Below, one piece after another: positions 15,938 to 27,021 of a DNA stretch of 64,000 bases. This stretch comes from Sphingomonas caeni (GTDB taxonomy: Bacteria > Pseudomonadota > Alphaproteobacteria > Sphingomonadales > Sphingomonadaceae): the NCBI RefSeq assembly GCF_026013415.1, contig NZ_JAPDOK010000006.1, positions 124,001 through 188,000 of the forward strand. Direction: 5' to 3'. Below the pieces are notes generated by a model. It was not told the DNA's origin. It did no database searches and saw only the letters and a list, made by a program, of their open reading frames with translations. The position numbers and the translations under genes were made by a program. How positions within the stretch are numbered: the first letter of the stretch is position 1; each line of letters begins with the position of its first letter.

Positions 15938-16010
15938 GTGCACTGTCAACGTAATCCCATGGGTTTGGGGGTTTTTGCACCTGTCACCGTCATCCGTGTT
16001 ACCGTAATCC
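15938..16010. repeat. Degenerate CACCGTAAT repeats, cluster 4
   Basis: Variants are GTGCACTGTCAACGTAATCC (from 15938), GCACCTGTCACCGTCATCC and TTACCGTAATCC (ending 16010). They directly abut the 3' end of the AT-rich TOPRIM-like gene, marking the junction between high-GC and AT-rich DNA. Confidence 0.7.
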
Positions 16011-16021
16011 GCAAGAAGCAG

Positions 16022-16708
16022 TCAGAAATTGAAAAAATTCTCTAGCTCGAGGGCGAAGCTATCAAAACTCGGTAACATAACGCGCCTGTCTAAGTATAGA
16101 TGATCGATGTCCAGCGCACCAACCGTCCTACTTATCCTAGCTCTTTTTTTTGTATAACGCTTATTAGCTATTTTATAAAAAGAGTCCAACGATAGAGCCG
16201 GATTAGAAAGATTCTCTGCTAAATCGTTATCAATATCGTAATTAAATGCGGTTTGAATACTATCCCTTGTTATTGCCGCGTCAATAATGGGAAAATGGAG
16301 ATTCTCTTGTACAAACCATGCTTCAACCTCCGCAACGGCTATAATTACTGATACGATTGTTCCCGCCGCAGGTAGCTGTGAATTAATGCTCTGAGAAAGC
16401 ACGGGCAGATCGGCATGCGATAGAGGGTAGAGATCGCGCAACCCAATTATTATTTCATAGTTCGCGTTTGATAGCCCGGGGTGCCTATCCAAAATTGCAG
16501 AGAGAACTGCGTTATCAGCGCAGCAATTAACCAGCAGTATAAAAAAAGCTTCACCTGCCGGTGTTACCGCAGATAGCGTTTGATAGGTCTTCGCATGGTA
16601 TTTCTCTTCGTGAAATACCACGTTGTGTGCGCCCGCCATCTCCTCAATAAGGCGCCGAACGAAGATGAGCTCCGTTTGACCCTCAACAAAAATAGCTGCC
16701 TTTCTCAT
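16022..16708 (-). CDS. TOPRIM-like protein of an ATPase/TOPRIM pair (DUF4276-like)
   Basis: The 228-residue protein begins MRKAAIFVEGQTELIFVRRL, the VEGxTE motif with which TOPRIM-like nucleases of the DUF4276/RloB/OLD type start. It has IIIGLRDLYPL near residue 90 (in place of the acidic DxD) and AVAEVEAWF near residue 126, resembling the EIEAW segment of DUF4276 proteins. Predicted role: metal-dependent nuclease effector. It overlaps the upstream ATPase gene by four bases (ATGA), so the two are coupled. The gene is clearly more AT-rich than its neighbours, pointing to horizontal transfer. The family assignment is tentative. Confidence 0.72.
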   Translation of the reverse strand: MRKAAIFVEGQTELIFVRRLIEEMAGAHNVVFHEEKYHAKTYQTLSAVTPAGEAFFILLVNCCADNAVLSAILDRHPGLSNANYEIIIGLRDLYPLSHADLPVLSQSINSQLPAAGTIVSVIIAVAEVEAWFVQENLHFPIIDAAITRDSIQTAFNYDIDNDLAENLSNPALSLDSFYKIANKRYTKKRARISRTVGALDIDHLYLDRRVMLPSFDSFALELENFFNF

Positions 16709-17856
16709 TTTGAAAGGTAGGCACCTTTCACAAAGAAATCAAAGTTTGACAGACCAAGAAATTTGAATTTCTCAAAGGCTTCAGTAGAATTTTCGTAATC
16801 GAAAATAGTGACTCTGTTCGCCCGACGGCGCACAATATGCCAGTGCTTTAAATCTACTTCGTTCATAACAAATCTATCATTTGTGCTCATGACAAGCTGA
16901 ATACTTTGGTTAGTGCAGCGTTTTATCAATCTCTTAATTAGAGAAGTCGATCGCTCGAAATCGAGTCCTTCACCAATATCATCAATTAGTATGGTTGTTT
17001 GTTCTTTAGCAAGCCTGCTGTAGGTAATATGAATTATGAGGGCCAAACAGCGAAACATGCCCATTGACATGTCAAATTGCCGAGTCGGGCAGGGAAGCTT
17101 CTTCTCTTTGACCTGAAGGTAGACGGGGATTTTTCCCACGATATGGGGAATATCAATGGCTATTCCCTTTGCAGGAACCGCGTCAACGGCCTCGCAATCA
17201 TACCCGGCAGCTCGAAAATCAGAGAGGATAGCCTTGTCAAACTGCTCTCCAAATCTGTCATATCCCATGCAGTAAAGACCCACTACATTTTGCGCCTCAA
17301 GAAGGGATTTGAAATCACTTGCGTCGGTGGATTCGAGTCCCCTTGAGGCGGCAAAGATGGTTGTCTTTCCGAAATCAGTTCCAAACGGATAGTGTCGAAG
17401 AGACGAGGCCCAGTCAAATAGCGGCTCTAGAAAAGCGTGTTGCTTCTCATCTCTCTTAAAGAATGCAGCAACGCTGTCGTCGTCAATTTTGAAATCCAAC
17501 GGTCGTTGAATCTGCTCGTTCCAGATCGAACCCTCACCGTTTTCGTCTCTAGAAAGGCGCGTCATTCCATCGATTGTGACGATTTCTCGCGTAATTTTGC
17601 GCGCGCCAATCTGAAGGTTATACTCAATACGCGAGGATTTGTTGGCAAATACTGCTTTCCAGTTGCCAGTGGAAAAGAGCCTGTCGGGCTTCGTCGTAAG
17701 CAGAGTCGCCAATGCTTTAATGCAATTTAGTATTCTCGTTTTCCCGGAGGCGTTTTGGCCAACAAGTAAATTGATACCATCGAGTGAAAAATTGTCGACG
17801 GACCACTGTCGATCACTTTCCTCAAGTTCCGAGTATGAGAATGAGGTGAGCTTCAT
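16705..17856 (-). CDS. AAA/ABC-type ATPase of an ATPase/TOPRIM pair
   Basis: The 383-residue protein has Walker A GQNASGKT at residues 33-40 in the ABC/SMC-like context ISxINLLVGQNASGKT-type. An ABC-signature-like QFDMSMGMFRCLAL lies near 260-273. Walker B TTILIDDIGEGLD spans 287-299, followed by the switch segment LVMSTNDRFVMNE near 321. This is the layout of AAA15/AAA21 'OLD-like' ATPases used in anti-phage systems. It is the first gene of a two-gene minus-strand operon with the TOPRIM-like gene. The codon use is AT-rich. By analogy with PARIS or Rlo modules it would sense infection and control the nuclease; this is inference. Confidence 0.82.
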   Translation of the reverse strand: MKLTSFSYSELEESDRQWSVDNFSLDGINLLVGQNASGKTRILNCIKALATLLTTKPDRLFSTGNWKAVFANKSSRIEYNLQIGARKITREIVTIDGMTRLSRDENGEGSIWNEQIQRPLDFKIDDDSVAAFFKRDEKQHAFLEPLFDWASSLRHYPFGTDFGKTTIFAASRGLESTDASDFKSLLEAQNVVGLYCMGYDRFGEQFDKAILSDFRAAGYDCEAVDAVPAKGIAIDIPHIVGKIPVYLQVKEKKLPCPTRQFDMSMGMFRCLALIIHITYSRLAKEQTTILIDDIGEGLDFERSTSLIKRLIKRCTNQSIQLVMSTNDRFVMNEVDLKHWHIVRRRANRVTIFDYENSTEAFEKFKFLGLSNFDFFVKGAYLSK

Positions 17857-17971
17857 GGTGTGCCCTTGTATCTACACGGCGTCGCTAACCGGGTTCGGGT
17901 TACACGACAAGATGCAGTTCAAAGCTCTATCAAATGATTGCTTGTAACCTAACATGTGGGGTTCGGCGGGG

Positions 17972-21016
<3,045 letters not shown>

Positions 21017-21199
21017 GAAGCGTGTTCTATCTTCGTTCTTTTGGAGATGCCAGAGGGGTTGAGATAGGAATGCGCGCGCTCAGGCGCCAGCTGCGCGGTT
21101 CGGGAGAATATCGATCTGTCGCGAGCGAATCGGAGGGGGCTGGGCGCTTTCGGCGGGCGAGGTCTCGCGGTATCGATTGCAGAGCGAGGGGGCTGAGGC

Positions 21200-22360
21200 A
21201 TGCCGATCTGGACTGATGCCGTGAAGGACGCGATCCTGCGTCATATTACCGGAACCGGTTCGCCCGTGTTCACGCGCCAGGCGTTCATCGCATCGCAAAT
21301 GGGCGCGATCGAAGCGGCAACCCGCACATCGGGTCGTACGCCGACCCAGACCCTGGGGCGCGAGCTGCAACAGCTTCGCGATGCGGGCCTGCTCGAATTT
21401 CTGCAGCCCGGCACCTATCGCTGGCTCGGCGTCATGCCGCAGCGCGAGCCGGACTTTCCCACCAACGGGATTTTCCAGCTCCCGCCGCATCCGGAAGCCG
21501 GCGAACCGGCGGAACTTTGCTATGGTTTCGAGGCTAAGTGGTTGCAGCGGGCGATCCGCATGGCCGATCAGTGGATCATCTATCAAGGGTCCGGAGGATC
21601 GCACGGCAGAGACTATCATGCGGCGGCGCGGGTGGAACGGATCGATCCCGACCCGAACCGCGAAGGCGCGTTCCTCGCAAAGATCGCCCGCGGCACCTAT
21701 CTGGAATTCGGCCGCGCCGTGCCGTTCGAGCTCGACGGCATGATCGTCGAGCGCGGCCTGTTGAAGGTTGCTGGCGGACTGGACGCCGATCTCGCGGCAC
21801 AACCGATCCGCGTGCTGTCGCGCGCCGACTTCGACCGGATCCTCGATCTCGGGCTGGTAACGGAGGGTGATTTGTTGCCGCGAACCGACGCGAGCGAGGA
21901 CATGCCGTCCGCGAACATCGTCGCGGAGGAGCCCCCTCCCTGGGAAGGGCCGGTCGATCGCACGGTGATGTTGGTCAATCGGACCGTGCGCGACCGCCAG
22001 TTCCGCAAGCGCGTGCTCGACGTCTATGGCTCGCGCTGTGCGCTGACCGGCATGAAGTTGCTCAATGGCGGAGGGCGCGTGGAAACGGAGGCCGCCCATA
22101 TCAAGAGTGTGGAGGCAGGCGGCCCCGATGCCGTCGAAAACGGCATCGCGCTATCCGGCACGATCCACTGGATGTTCGATCGCGGGCTGATTTCGCTCAG
22201 CGACGCCGGCGACATCCTGTTGTCGCGGAAGATCAACGACCTTGAAAGCGTCGAGCGGCTTATCTTCCCTGATCGCAAGGCGCGGCTGCCGAAGGCGAAA
22301 GCGGATCAACCGCACCCGCGTTATCTGCACTGGCATAGAACGGAATGCTTTCACGATTAG
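21200..22360 (+). CDS. HNH restriction endonuclease-like protein
   Basis: The 386-residue protein has three parts. The N-terminal winged-helix-like region (residues 1-75) includes TPTQTLGRELQQLRDAGLLEF, as in restriction enzymes and replication proteins. The middle domain contains WIIYQGSGGSHGRDYHAAARV. The C-terminal HNH_2-type nuclease (about 275-360) has YGSRCALTGM, EAAHIKSVEAGG with the catalytic His, NGIALSGTIHWMFDRG and SRKI. It is predicted to cut double-stranded DNA. A DNA methyltransferase lies 743 bases downstream on the same strand, so the two probably form a restriction-modification pair, with one antisense gene between them. Confidence 0.85.
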   Translation: MPIWTDAVKDAILRHITGTGSPVFTRQAFIASQMGAIEAATRTSGRTPTQTLGRELQQLRDAGLLEFLQPGTYRWLGVMPQREPDFPTNGIFQLPPHPEAGEPAELCYGFEAKWLQRAIRMADQWIIYQGSGGSHGRDYHAAARVERIDPDPNREGAFLAKIARGTYLEFGRAVPFELDGMIVERGLLKVAGGLDADLAAQPIRVLSRADFDRILDLGLVTEGDLLPRTDASEDMPSANIVAEEPPPWEGPVDRTVMLVNRTVRDRQFRKRVLDVYGSRCALTGMKLLNGGGRVETEAAHIKSVEAGGPDAVENGIALSGTIHWMFDRGLISLSDAGDILLSRKINDLESVERLIFPDRKARLPKAKADQPHPRYLHWHRTECFHD

Positions 22361-22426
22361 TGGATTTAGAAATGGCAGGTTTTTTTTCATGATGGCTGAA
22401 CGGCTGGAATCGGGTGGGGAGCGGAC

Positions 22427-22942
22427 CTAAGTTCCGCCGTGGCAACGGGCGCTGATCACCACATTGCGTGTCAGATCAAACTCGATGTCGATGTAGAAAC
22501 AGGCACCATCATCCACGTGGGGAAGTGTTTGGGCATTCTTAAACCAGCGTCGCTCCCCTTCCTTCAATCCATCCGGTGGCGCGCAGAGCAGCGCTATCTG
22601 CCCGGCGTTCGCAGTCCCACCAGCCTTCGCGCTTGTGCAGGACGTATTCGAAGGGTCATCGTCAGGAATGAAGTAAATGGCAGATACGCGGTTTGCGGAA
22701 GCGAACGCATATGCACGCGCATAGCGAGCCAAAGGAAAGGCACCGGCTGGCAAACGCACGGCACGCTCAATGGTCTGCGCGATCTTCTCCTGTTCGCGTT
22801 GCTCAGGTGAAGAGTATGCCGCGACCGTCGCCAACATTAAGATCAAATATGCAGCTTGTGGCGGTCCCATGGGGAAGGTCTGCAACTTAGATAAGATGGC
22901 TGCAAGTGGGTCGGTAGCCGACAGGCCGCTTTGGTGAGCCAC
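22427..22942 (-). CDS. Hypothetical protein within the restriction-modification locus
   Basis: The 171-residue frame (GTG start) has a hydrophobic helix QAAYLILMLATVAAY near residue 30, then a soluble region with several Cys (NTSCTSA, LLCAPP, GACFYID, ISARCHGG) and ends in Thr. An ATG at residue 25 (22870) would make the helix an N-terminal signal sequence. Neither start has a clear ribosome site. No domain is recognised. It is transcribed against the flanking nuclease and methyltransferase genes, so it is probably a passenger. Confidence 0.55.
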   Translation of the reverse strand: MAHQSGLSATDPLAAILSKLQTFPMGPPQAAYLILMLATVAAYSSPEQREQEKIAQTIERAVRLPAGAFPLARYARAYAFASANRVSAIYFIPDDDPSNTSCTSAKAGGTANAGQIALLCAPPDGLKEGERRWFKNAQTLPHVDDGACFYIDIEFDLTRNVVISARCHGGT

Positions 22943-23077
22943 GGCCTAGGCAATCACCAGCCGATCGGTCGAGGATGTTCTCGCCAGCCAAAGCACCGTT
23001 CCGGATCCAATAGATCGCGTTTCGGTTCGAAATGGACGCGTGTCCATGTGGAACACAGCCGCCCTCCCTCTAGCGTT

Positions 23078-23094
23078 CTGTCCCTTGGGGACAG
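23078..23094 (+). promoter_or_regulatory. Dyad overlapping the methyltransferase ribosome site
   Basis: CTGTCCC (23078-23084) and GGGACAG (23088-23094) form a perfect 7-bp dyad with a 3-base centre, ten bases before the TTG start. The right arm covers the purine-rich GGGGACAGGGG used as ribosome site. It could be an operator or a translation-limiting hairpin. Confidence 0.4.
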
Positions 23095-23103
23095 GGGCGC
23101 CCG

Positions 23104-24726
23104 TTGGGCAGCAGGCTATATTACGGAGACAATCTTGAAGTTCTTCGCGCAGATGTGCGCGACGAGAGTGTCGATCTTGTCTATCTGGACCCGCCATTCA
23201 ATTCCAACATGCGCTACAATCTGGTCTTCGAATCCACGAAGGGCCAAGGCGCGGATGCCAGCATCCAGGCCTTCGACGATAGCTGGACATGGGGCGAGGC
23301 GTCACAGAATGCGTTGCTCGATATCGCCGGGGGCACCAACCGCCAGCTTCAGGTGATGATGGAGGCGATTCACTCGGCCATCGGGGAGAATCCGCTGATG
23401 GCCTATCTCGCGATGATGGCGGTGCGGCTGGTGGAATTGCACCGCGTGTTGAAGCCGGCGGGATCGCTCTACCTTCACTGCGATCCGACCGCGAGCCACT
23501 ATCTCAAGCTGGTGCTGGACGCCGTGTTCGGCGCGGAGAATTTCAGGAACGAGATTGTCTGGAAGCGCACGTTCGCGCACGGCAACGTCTCGCGCGGCTA
23601 TGGCGACGTCACGGACACGATCTACTTCTATTCGAAGACCAAAGGCTTCACCTGGAATCAGCTTTACACGCGGATGTCGGCGGCAAAGGCCGACAGGGTA
23701 TATGCGCAATCGGATTCGGACGGACGACGCTGGCAGTCCGTGACGCTGCGAAATCCGAGCGTCCGGCCCAACCTCCACTATCCGTACACCGCACGGAACG
23801 GCGTCACCTATCAGCCCCATCCCAACGGATGGTCATGCAACATCGAGCGCATGCAACGATATGACGAGGAAAACCGGCTTCACTTTCCGACAAAGGAAAG
23901 CGGGTCCCTCCGCCTCAAGATGTATGAGGATGAAAGTCAGGGGGCTCGCCTGCAATCGCTGTGGGACGACATCCCGCCTTTGTCGTCCAATGCCCAGGAA
24001 CGCCTCGGCTACCCCACTCAGAAGCCCCGCGCCCTGCTCGAGCGAATCATCGCCGCATCCTCCAACCCCGGCGATGTGGTGCTCGATCCGTTCTGCGGCT
24101 GCGGCACGGCGGTCGATGCCGCACAGAAGCTCGGGCGCAAATGGATCGGGATCGACGTCACCCATATCGCGATCGGGATGATCGAGGACCGGATGCGGAA
24201 CGGCTATCCGGGCATCCAGTTCGAGACGCTCGGCGTGCCCAGGGACCTGGCCAGCGCCGAGCGGCTGGCGGTGGAGGATCCCCACCAGTTCCAGCAATGG
24301 GTGTCGTGGCAGGTCGGCGGTTTCCCGCGCGAAAAGAAGGGCGGCGACCGGGGCATCGACGGTTGGTTCAACTATCTCGCCGCCAAGAACCGGATCGAGA
24401 CCGGCGTGATCAGCGTCAAGGCCGGGGACCATGTGACGCCCAACATGGTGCGCGATCTGGGGCGGGTGATGGCGCGCGACAAGCACCGCTTCGGCCTGTT
24501 CGTGATGAAGGGCGCGCCGACCCGGGGCATGCGCGACGAGGCGGCATCGCAGCCGGTGATCGAGACTGAATTCGGCCGTTTCCCGGCGCTTCAGTTCGTC
24601 ACCTTGGCCGACCTGATGAACGGGCAGAAGCCGAGGCTGCCAACGCTGATCAGCCCGGTGAAGAAGGCCGCCCGGGTGGAAACGCGCGCGTCGCACCAGG
24701 CGGGGGCGCAGGGGAGCTTGTTGTGA
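23104..24726 (+). CDS. Beta-class DNA methyltransferase with C-terminal Mrr-like domain
   Basis: The 540-residue protein has the catalytic DPPF motif at residues 29-32 (VYLDPPFNSNMRYN). The AdoMet-binding motif DPFCGCGTAV is near 327. This order (catalytic motif first) marks the beta class that methylates adenine N6 or cytosine N4. After residue 390 there is a PD-(D/E)xK-like part with GGDRGIDGWF and VISVKAGDH, similar to Mrr-type nuclease domains. TTG is the start, since TAG at 23071 closes the frame just upstream. With the HNH protein at 21200 it forms a likely restriction-modification locus. Confidence 0.9.
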   Translation: MGSRLYYGDNLEVLRADVRDESVDLVYLDPPFNSNMRYNLVFESTKGQGADASIQAFDDSWTWGEASQNALLDIAGGTNRQLQVMMEAIHSAIGENPLMAYLAMMAVRLVELHRVLKPAGSLYLHCDPTASHYLKLVLDAVFGAENFRNEIVWKRTFAHGNVSRGYGDVTDTIYFYSKTKGFTWNQLYTRMSAAKADRVYAQSDSDGRRWQSVTLRNPSVRPNLHYPYTARNGVTYQPHPNGWSCNIERMQRYDEENRLHFPTKESGSLRLKMYEDESQGARLQSLWDDIPPLSSNAQERLGYPTQKPRALLERIIAASSNPGDVVLDPFCGCGTAVDAAQKLGRKWIGIDVTHIAIGMIEDRMRNGYPGIQFETLGVPRDLASAERLAVEDPHQFQQWVSWQVGGFPREKKGGDRGIDGWFNYLAAKNRIETGVISVKAGDHVTPNMVRDLGRVMARDKHRFGLFVMKGAPTRGMRDEAASQPVIETEFGRFPALQFVTLADLMNGQKPRLPTLISPVKKAARVETRASHQAGAQGSLL

Positions 24727-25071
24727 GGGGGGTCTGTACGCCATTCGCTTCGGCTTCGACGCTTCGGGGCCCAAGGTCTTGCAATGTAGGATTTCGCCTG
24801 CTTGGCTCGCGCAGCCGGTCGATCCGGCCGCTCTTTGACTCTGTCGATCCGCACCCGGCGAACTTGGCCTTTTCCCCCGGGAACTGCGCGGCGGAAAACA
24901 GGCGCGATAGTGTGAAGCTAGTGTCAACTTTCACATGCTGGGACGGTCCGGCCTCGCGCGATCCGGATCTTGTCGTCGAAAGCGGCGATATTGGCCGTAA
25001 CTATACCGGTGGCGGCCGGTTGCGCTGGGCCGCTTGGGGTGGAAAGCTGCGCGGCGAAGGGGAGACGGGCG
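24727..25071. other. Intergenic stretch without recognised gene
   Basis: 345 bases between the methyltransferase and the next gene. No convincing reading frame or RNA is seen. The only structure is a dyad TGTGAA-N13-TTTCACA-like around 24911-24936 enclosing TGTCAAC; it has no gene in the right place, so no function is assigned. Confidence 0.4.
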
Positions 25072-25494
25072 ATGTGGGGACGGATCGGAATGAGTGCCGT
25101 GGTGATGCTCGCGGTGCCGGCCGCCGCGCAGGCGCAGACCGCCCCCCAGCGCGCCGAGCTGCTCGACGCGCTGCGCATCGTGATCGCCAAGGATCTGGGG
25201 CAGCCGGTCAAGTTCGTGGTCGATGATCTGCGGGTGCGCACCGACTGGGCGTTCATCGTCGCGCATCCGCAAACACCCGCGGGCGCGCCGATCGATTTCA
25301 GCAAGACCCGCTATGCCGAGCAGCAGGAAGAGGGCGTGCTCGATGGCGATACGATCTATGCGTTGCTCCAGCGGCGCGCGGGAAAATGGGTCGTGGTCGC
25401 CTTCATGATCGGGCCGACCGATGTGGGCTGGCTCGACTGGCGGGAAACCTATCATGTGCCCGCCGGGGTGATCCCCCAGCCGGGCGGGAATTAG
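25072..25494 (+). CDS. Hypothetical secreted protein
   Basis: The 140-residue product has a signal peptide (MSAVVMLAVPAAAQAQ, cleavage near residue 22). The mature alpha/beta domain contains VKFVVDDLRVRTDWAFIVAH and GKWVVVAFMIGPTDVGWLDW. AAGGGGAG precedes the ATG at normal spacing; longer upstream starts are unlikely. No named family is recognised with confidence. The Trp-rich C-terminal part suggests a small periplasmic fold. Confidence 0.7.
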   Translation: MWGRIGMSAVVMLAVPAAAQAQTAPQRAELLDALRIVIAKDLGQPVKFVVDDLRVRTDWAFIVAHPQTPAGAPIDFSKTRYAEQQEEGVLDGDTIYALLQRRAGKWVVVAFMIGPTDVGWLDWRETYHVPAGVIPQPGGN

Positions 25495-25515
25495 GGCGTA
25501 TCGACATGTAGATAA

Positions 25516-25637
25516 TCCTCCCCCGCCAGGGGGAGGTGGCGCCGAAGGCGTCGGAGGGGGCGGATCCGACACAGACGTGGCCGCCGCCCTCCCCCTCCGT
25601 CACGCTACGCGCGACACCTCCCCCTGGCGGGGGAGGA
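25516..25637. repeat. Nested inverted-repeat element
   Basis: Outer arms 25516-25538 and 25615-25637 are exact 23-base reverse complements. Each arm is itself a hairpin (CCTCCCCC-GCCA-GGGGGAGG). An inner pair CGGAGGGGG/CCCCCTCCG lies between. The unit sits between convergent genes and may act as a bidirectional terminator; it looks like a mobile palindromic element. Confidence 0.8.
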
Positions 25638-25658
25638 TGAGTTGAATGCCGCTACACA

Positions 25659-27011
25659 CTAAAACGCCCGGGTGATGCCGAAGCTGAGCGCGGCCCGGCG
25701 ATAGTCGTAGATGCCGACGGTCGAGAAGTTGCGCTCGACGCTGAGCCGCACGAACGGGGCGAAACCGCCCAGCGTCAGGCGGCGCAGCGTCACGCCGGTG
25801 CTCGCGCTCAGCAGCAGGTCGCGGCGGCGCTCGGGATAGAGGAAGATGCGCGCGTCGGCCTGGAGCCCGCGGACGCCGATATTGGCGAAGATCGTGCTGT
25901 GCCCCGCCTCGGTCCAGGCGATGGCGGTGCCGCCGACCGCGGTGGTCGAATAGCCGGGATCGGCGGCGCTCTGGCGCGTGACCGAAAAGGTCAGCCCCCC
26001 GCCCGAGCGGCGATCGAAGGCGCGCTCGACCGAGATGTCGCCATAATAGAGCATGCCGTCCTGGAGGTCGTTGAGCCGGTAGTCGGTGCTCGCCATGGTC
26101 GCGGTGGCGCTCAGCTGGGTGCGGCGGCCGATCGGATGCTGCCAGTTGAGGGTGGCGGTCGCGGTGGTGGCATAGGGATCGAGCCCGTACCAGCGCTGGG
26201 TGCCGCCGGCCGAGAGCTGGAAACGCTCCTTCCCCGGCGACCATTCGAGGCCGATCAGCGCCGAGGCGGAGATGTCGTCGAACTGGCTCTGGCGGTAGAA
26301 TTCGCCCTGGGCGGAGATGCGCGGGACGATCGCGAGATGCTTGCCGATGCGCTGGCGCAGAAAGACCTGGCCTGAGACGCGCGCGCCGAGGCCCGATTGC
26401 TCGCGCGCGTCCCGCGAGAGTTCGAGCGGGGCGATGATCGTGTCGAGCGTGGTCGAATCGGTGGCGCGGTTGATATTGCTGTCGGGAACCAGGGCGAGTT
26501 CGATGCTCGCGCCGAAGGGTTTGCGCGAGCGCAGCGCCCCGGCGAACTGATCGACGACCTGCGCGACTTCGGGGGGCAGCTCGCCCGCCTGAACCTGGCG
26601 GAGCTCGCGCCGCGCGCCGCTCTCGTCGCCGCCAAGCGCCAGGACGCGGGCAAGCTCGAGCCGGACGCGGACCGCATCGGGCTTTTCGTCGAGGATCGCG
26701 CGCAGCTCGACCGCGGACTCGGTGTAGCGGCCGAGCACCGAGAGCATCAGCGCGAGGCGGAAGCGCGCCTCGCTGCGGATCTCGACATCGGGATCGTGCG
26801 TGAGGGCGCGATAGATCGCCTCGGCGTCCTGGGGGCGGTTCGCGGCGAGCGCCTGATCGGCGATGTTGAACAGGTCGGCGGGCTTGAGGCCTTCCATCCG
26901 CACGGGCGCGCTGTCCTGTGCCATGGCGGGGACGGCGCAGAGGAACGCCAGCATCGGCGCAAGGGAAAAGGCGGCGGCGCGCATGGCGCGATACCGCCCG
27001 TTATTCGCCAT
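25659..27011 (-). CDS. Surface lipoprotein assembly modifier (Slam-like, DUF560)
   Basis: The 450-residue protein has a signal peptide (ending AVPAMAQ). A TPR-like helical domain follows (residues 35-150: ADQALAANRPQDAEAIYRAL and ELARVLALGGDESGARREL). The last part is a 14-strand-type beta barrel starting IELALVPDSNINRATDS, the typical entry of Slam barrels, and ending with Phe. Slam proteins sit in the outer membrane and export lipoproteins such as TbpB to the cell surface. The gene follows its probable substrate gene after 10 bases on the same strand. Confidence 0.87.
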   Translation of the reverse strand: MANNGRYRAMRAAAFSLAPMLAFLCAVPAMAQDSAPVRMEGLKPADLFNIADQALAANRPQDAEAIYRALTHDPDVEIRSEARFRLALMLSVLGRYTESAVELRAILDEKPDAVRVRLELARVLALGGDESGARRELRQVQAGELPPEVAQVVDQFAGALRSRKPFGASIELALVPDSNINRATDSTTLDTIIAPLELSRDAREQSGLGARVSGQVFLRQRIGKHLAIVPRISAQGEFYRQSQFDDISASALIGLEWSPGKERFQLSAGGTQRWYGLDPYATTATATLNWQHPIGRRTQLSATATMASTDYRLNDLQDGMLYYGDISVERAFDRRSGGGLTFSVTRQSAADPGYSTTAVGGTAIAWTEAGHSTIFANIGVRGLQADARIFLYPERRRDLLLSASTGVTLRRLTLGGFAPFVRLSVERNFSTVGIYDYRRAALSFGITRAF

Positions 27012-27021
27012 GACGACCGCC

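Noticed and set aside
14059..16010. CRISPR array
   Set aside because: Repeat cores are only 9-15 bases, spacing ranges from 9 bases to more than 1 kb, and there are no cas genes.
24911..24936. Dyad TGTGAA/TTTCACA around TGTCAAC as a promoter operator
   Set aside because: No gene begins at a suitable distance on either strand and no regulator is adjacent.
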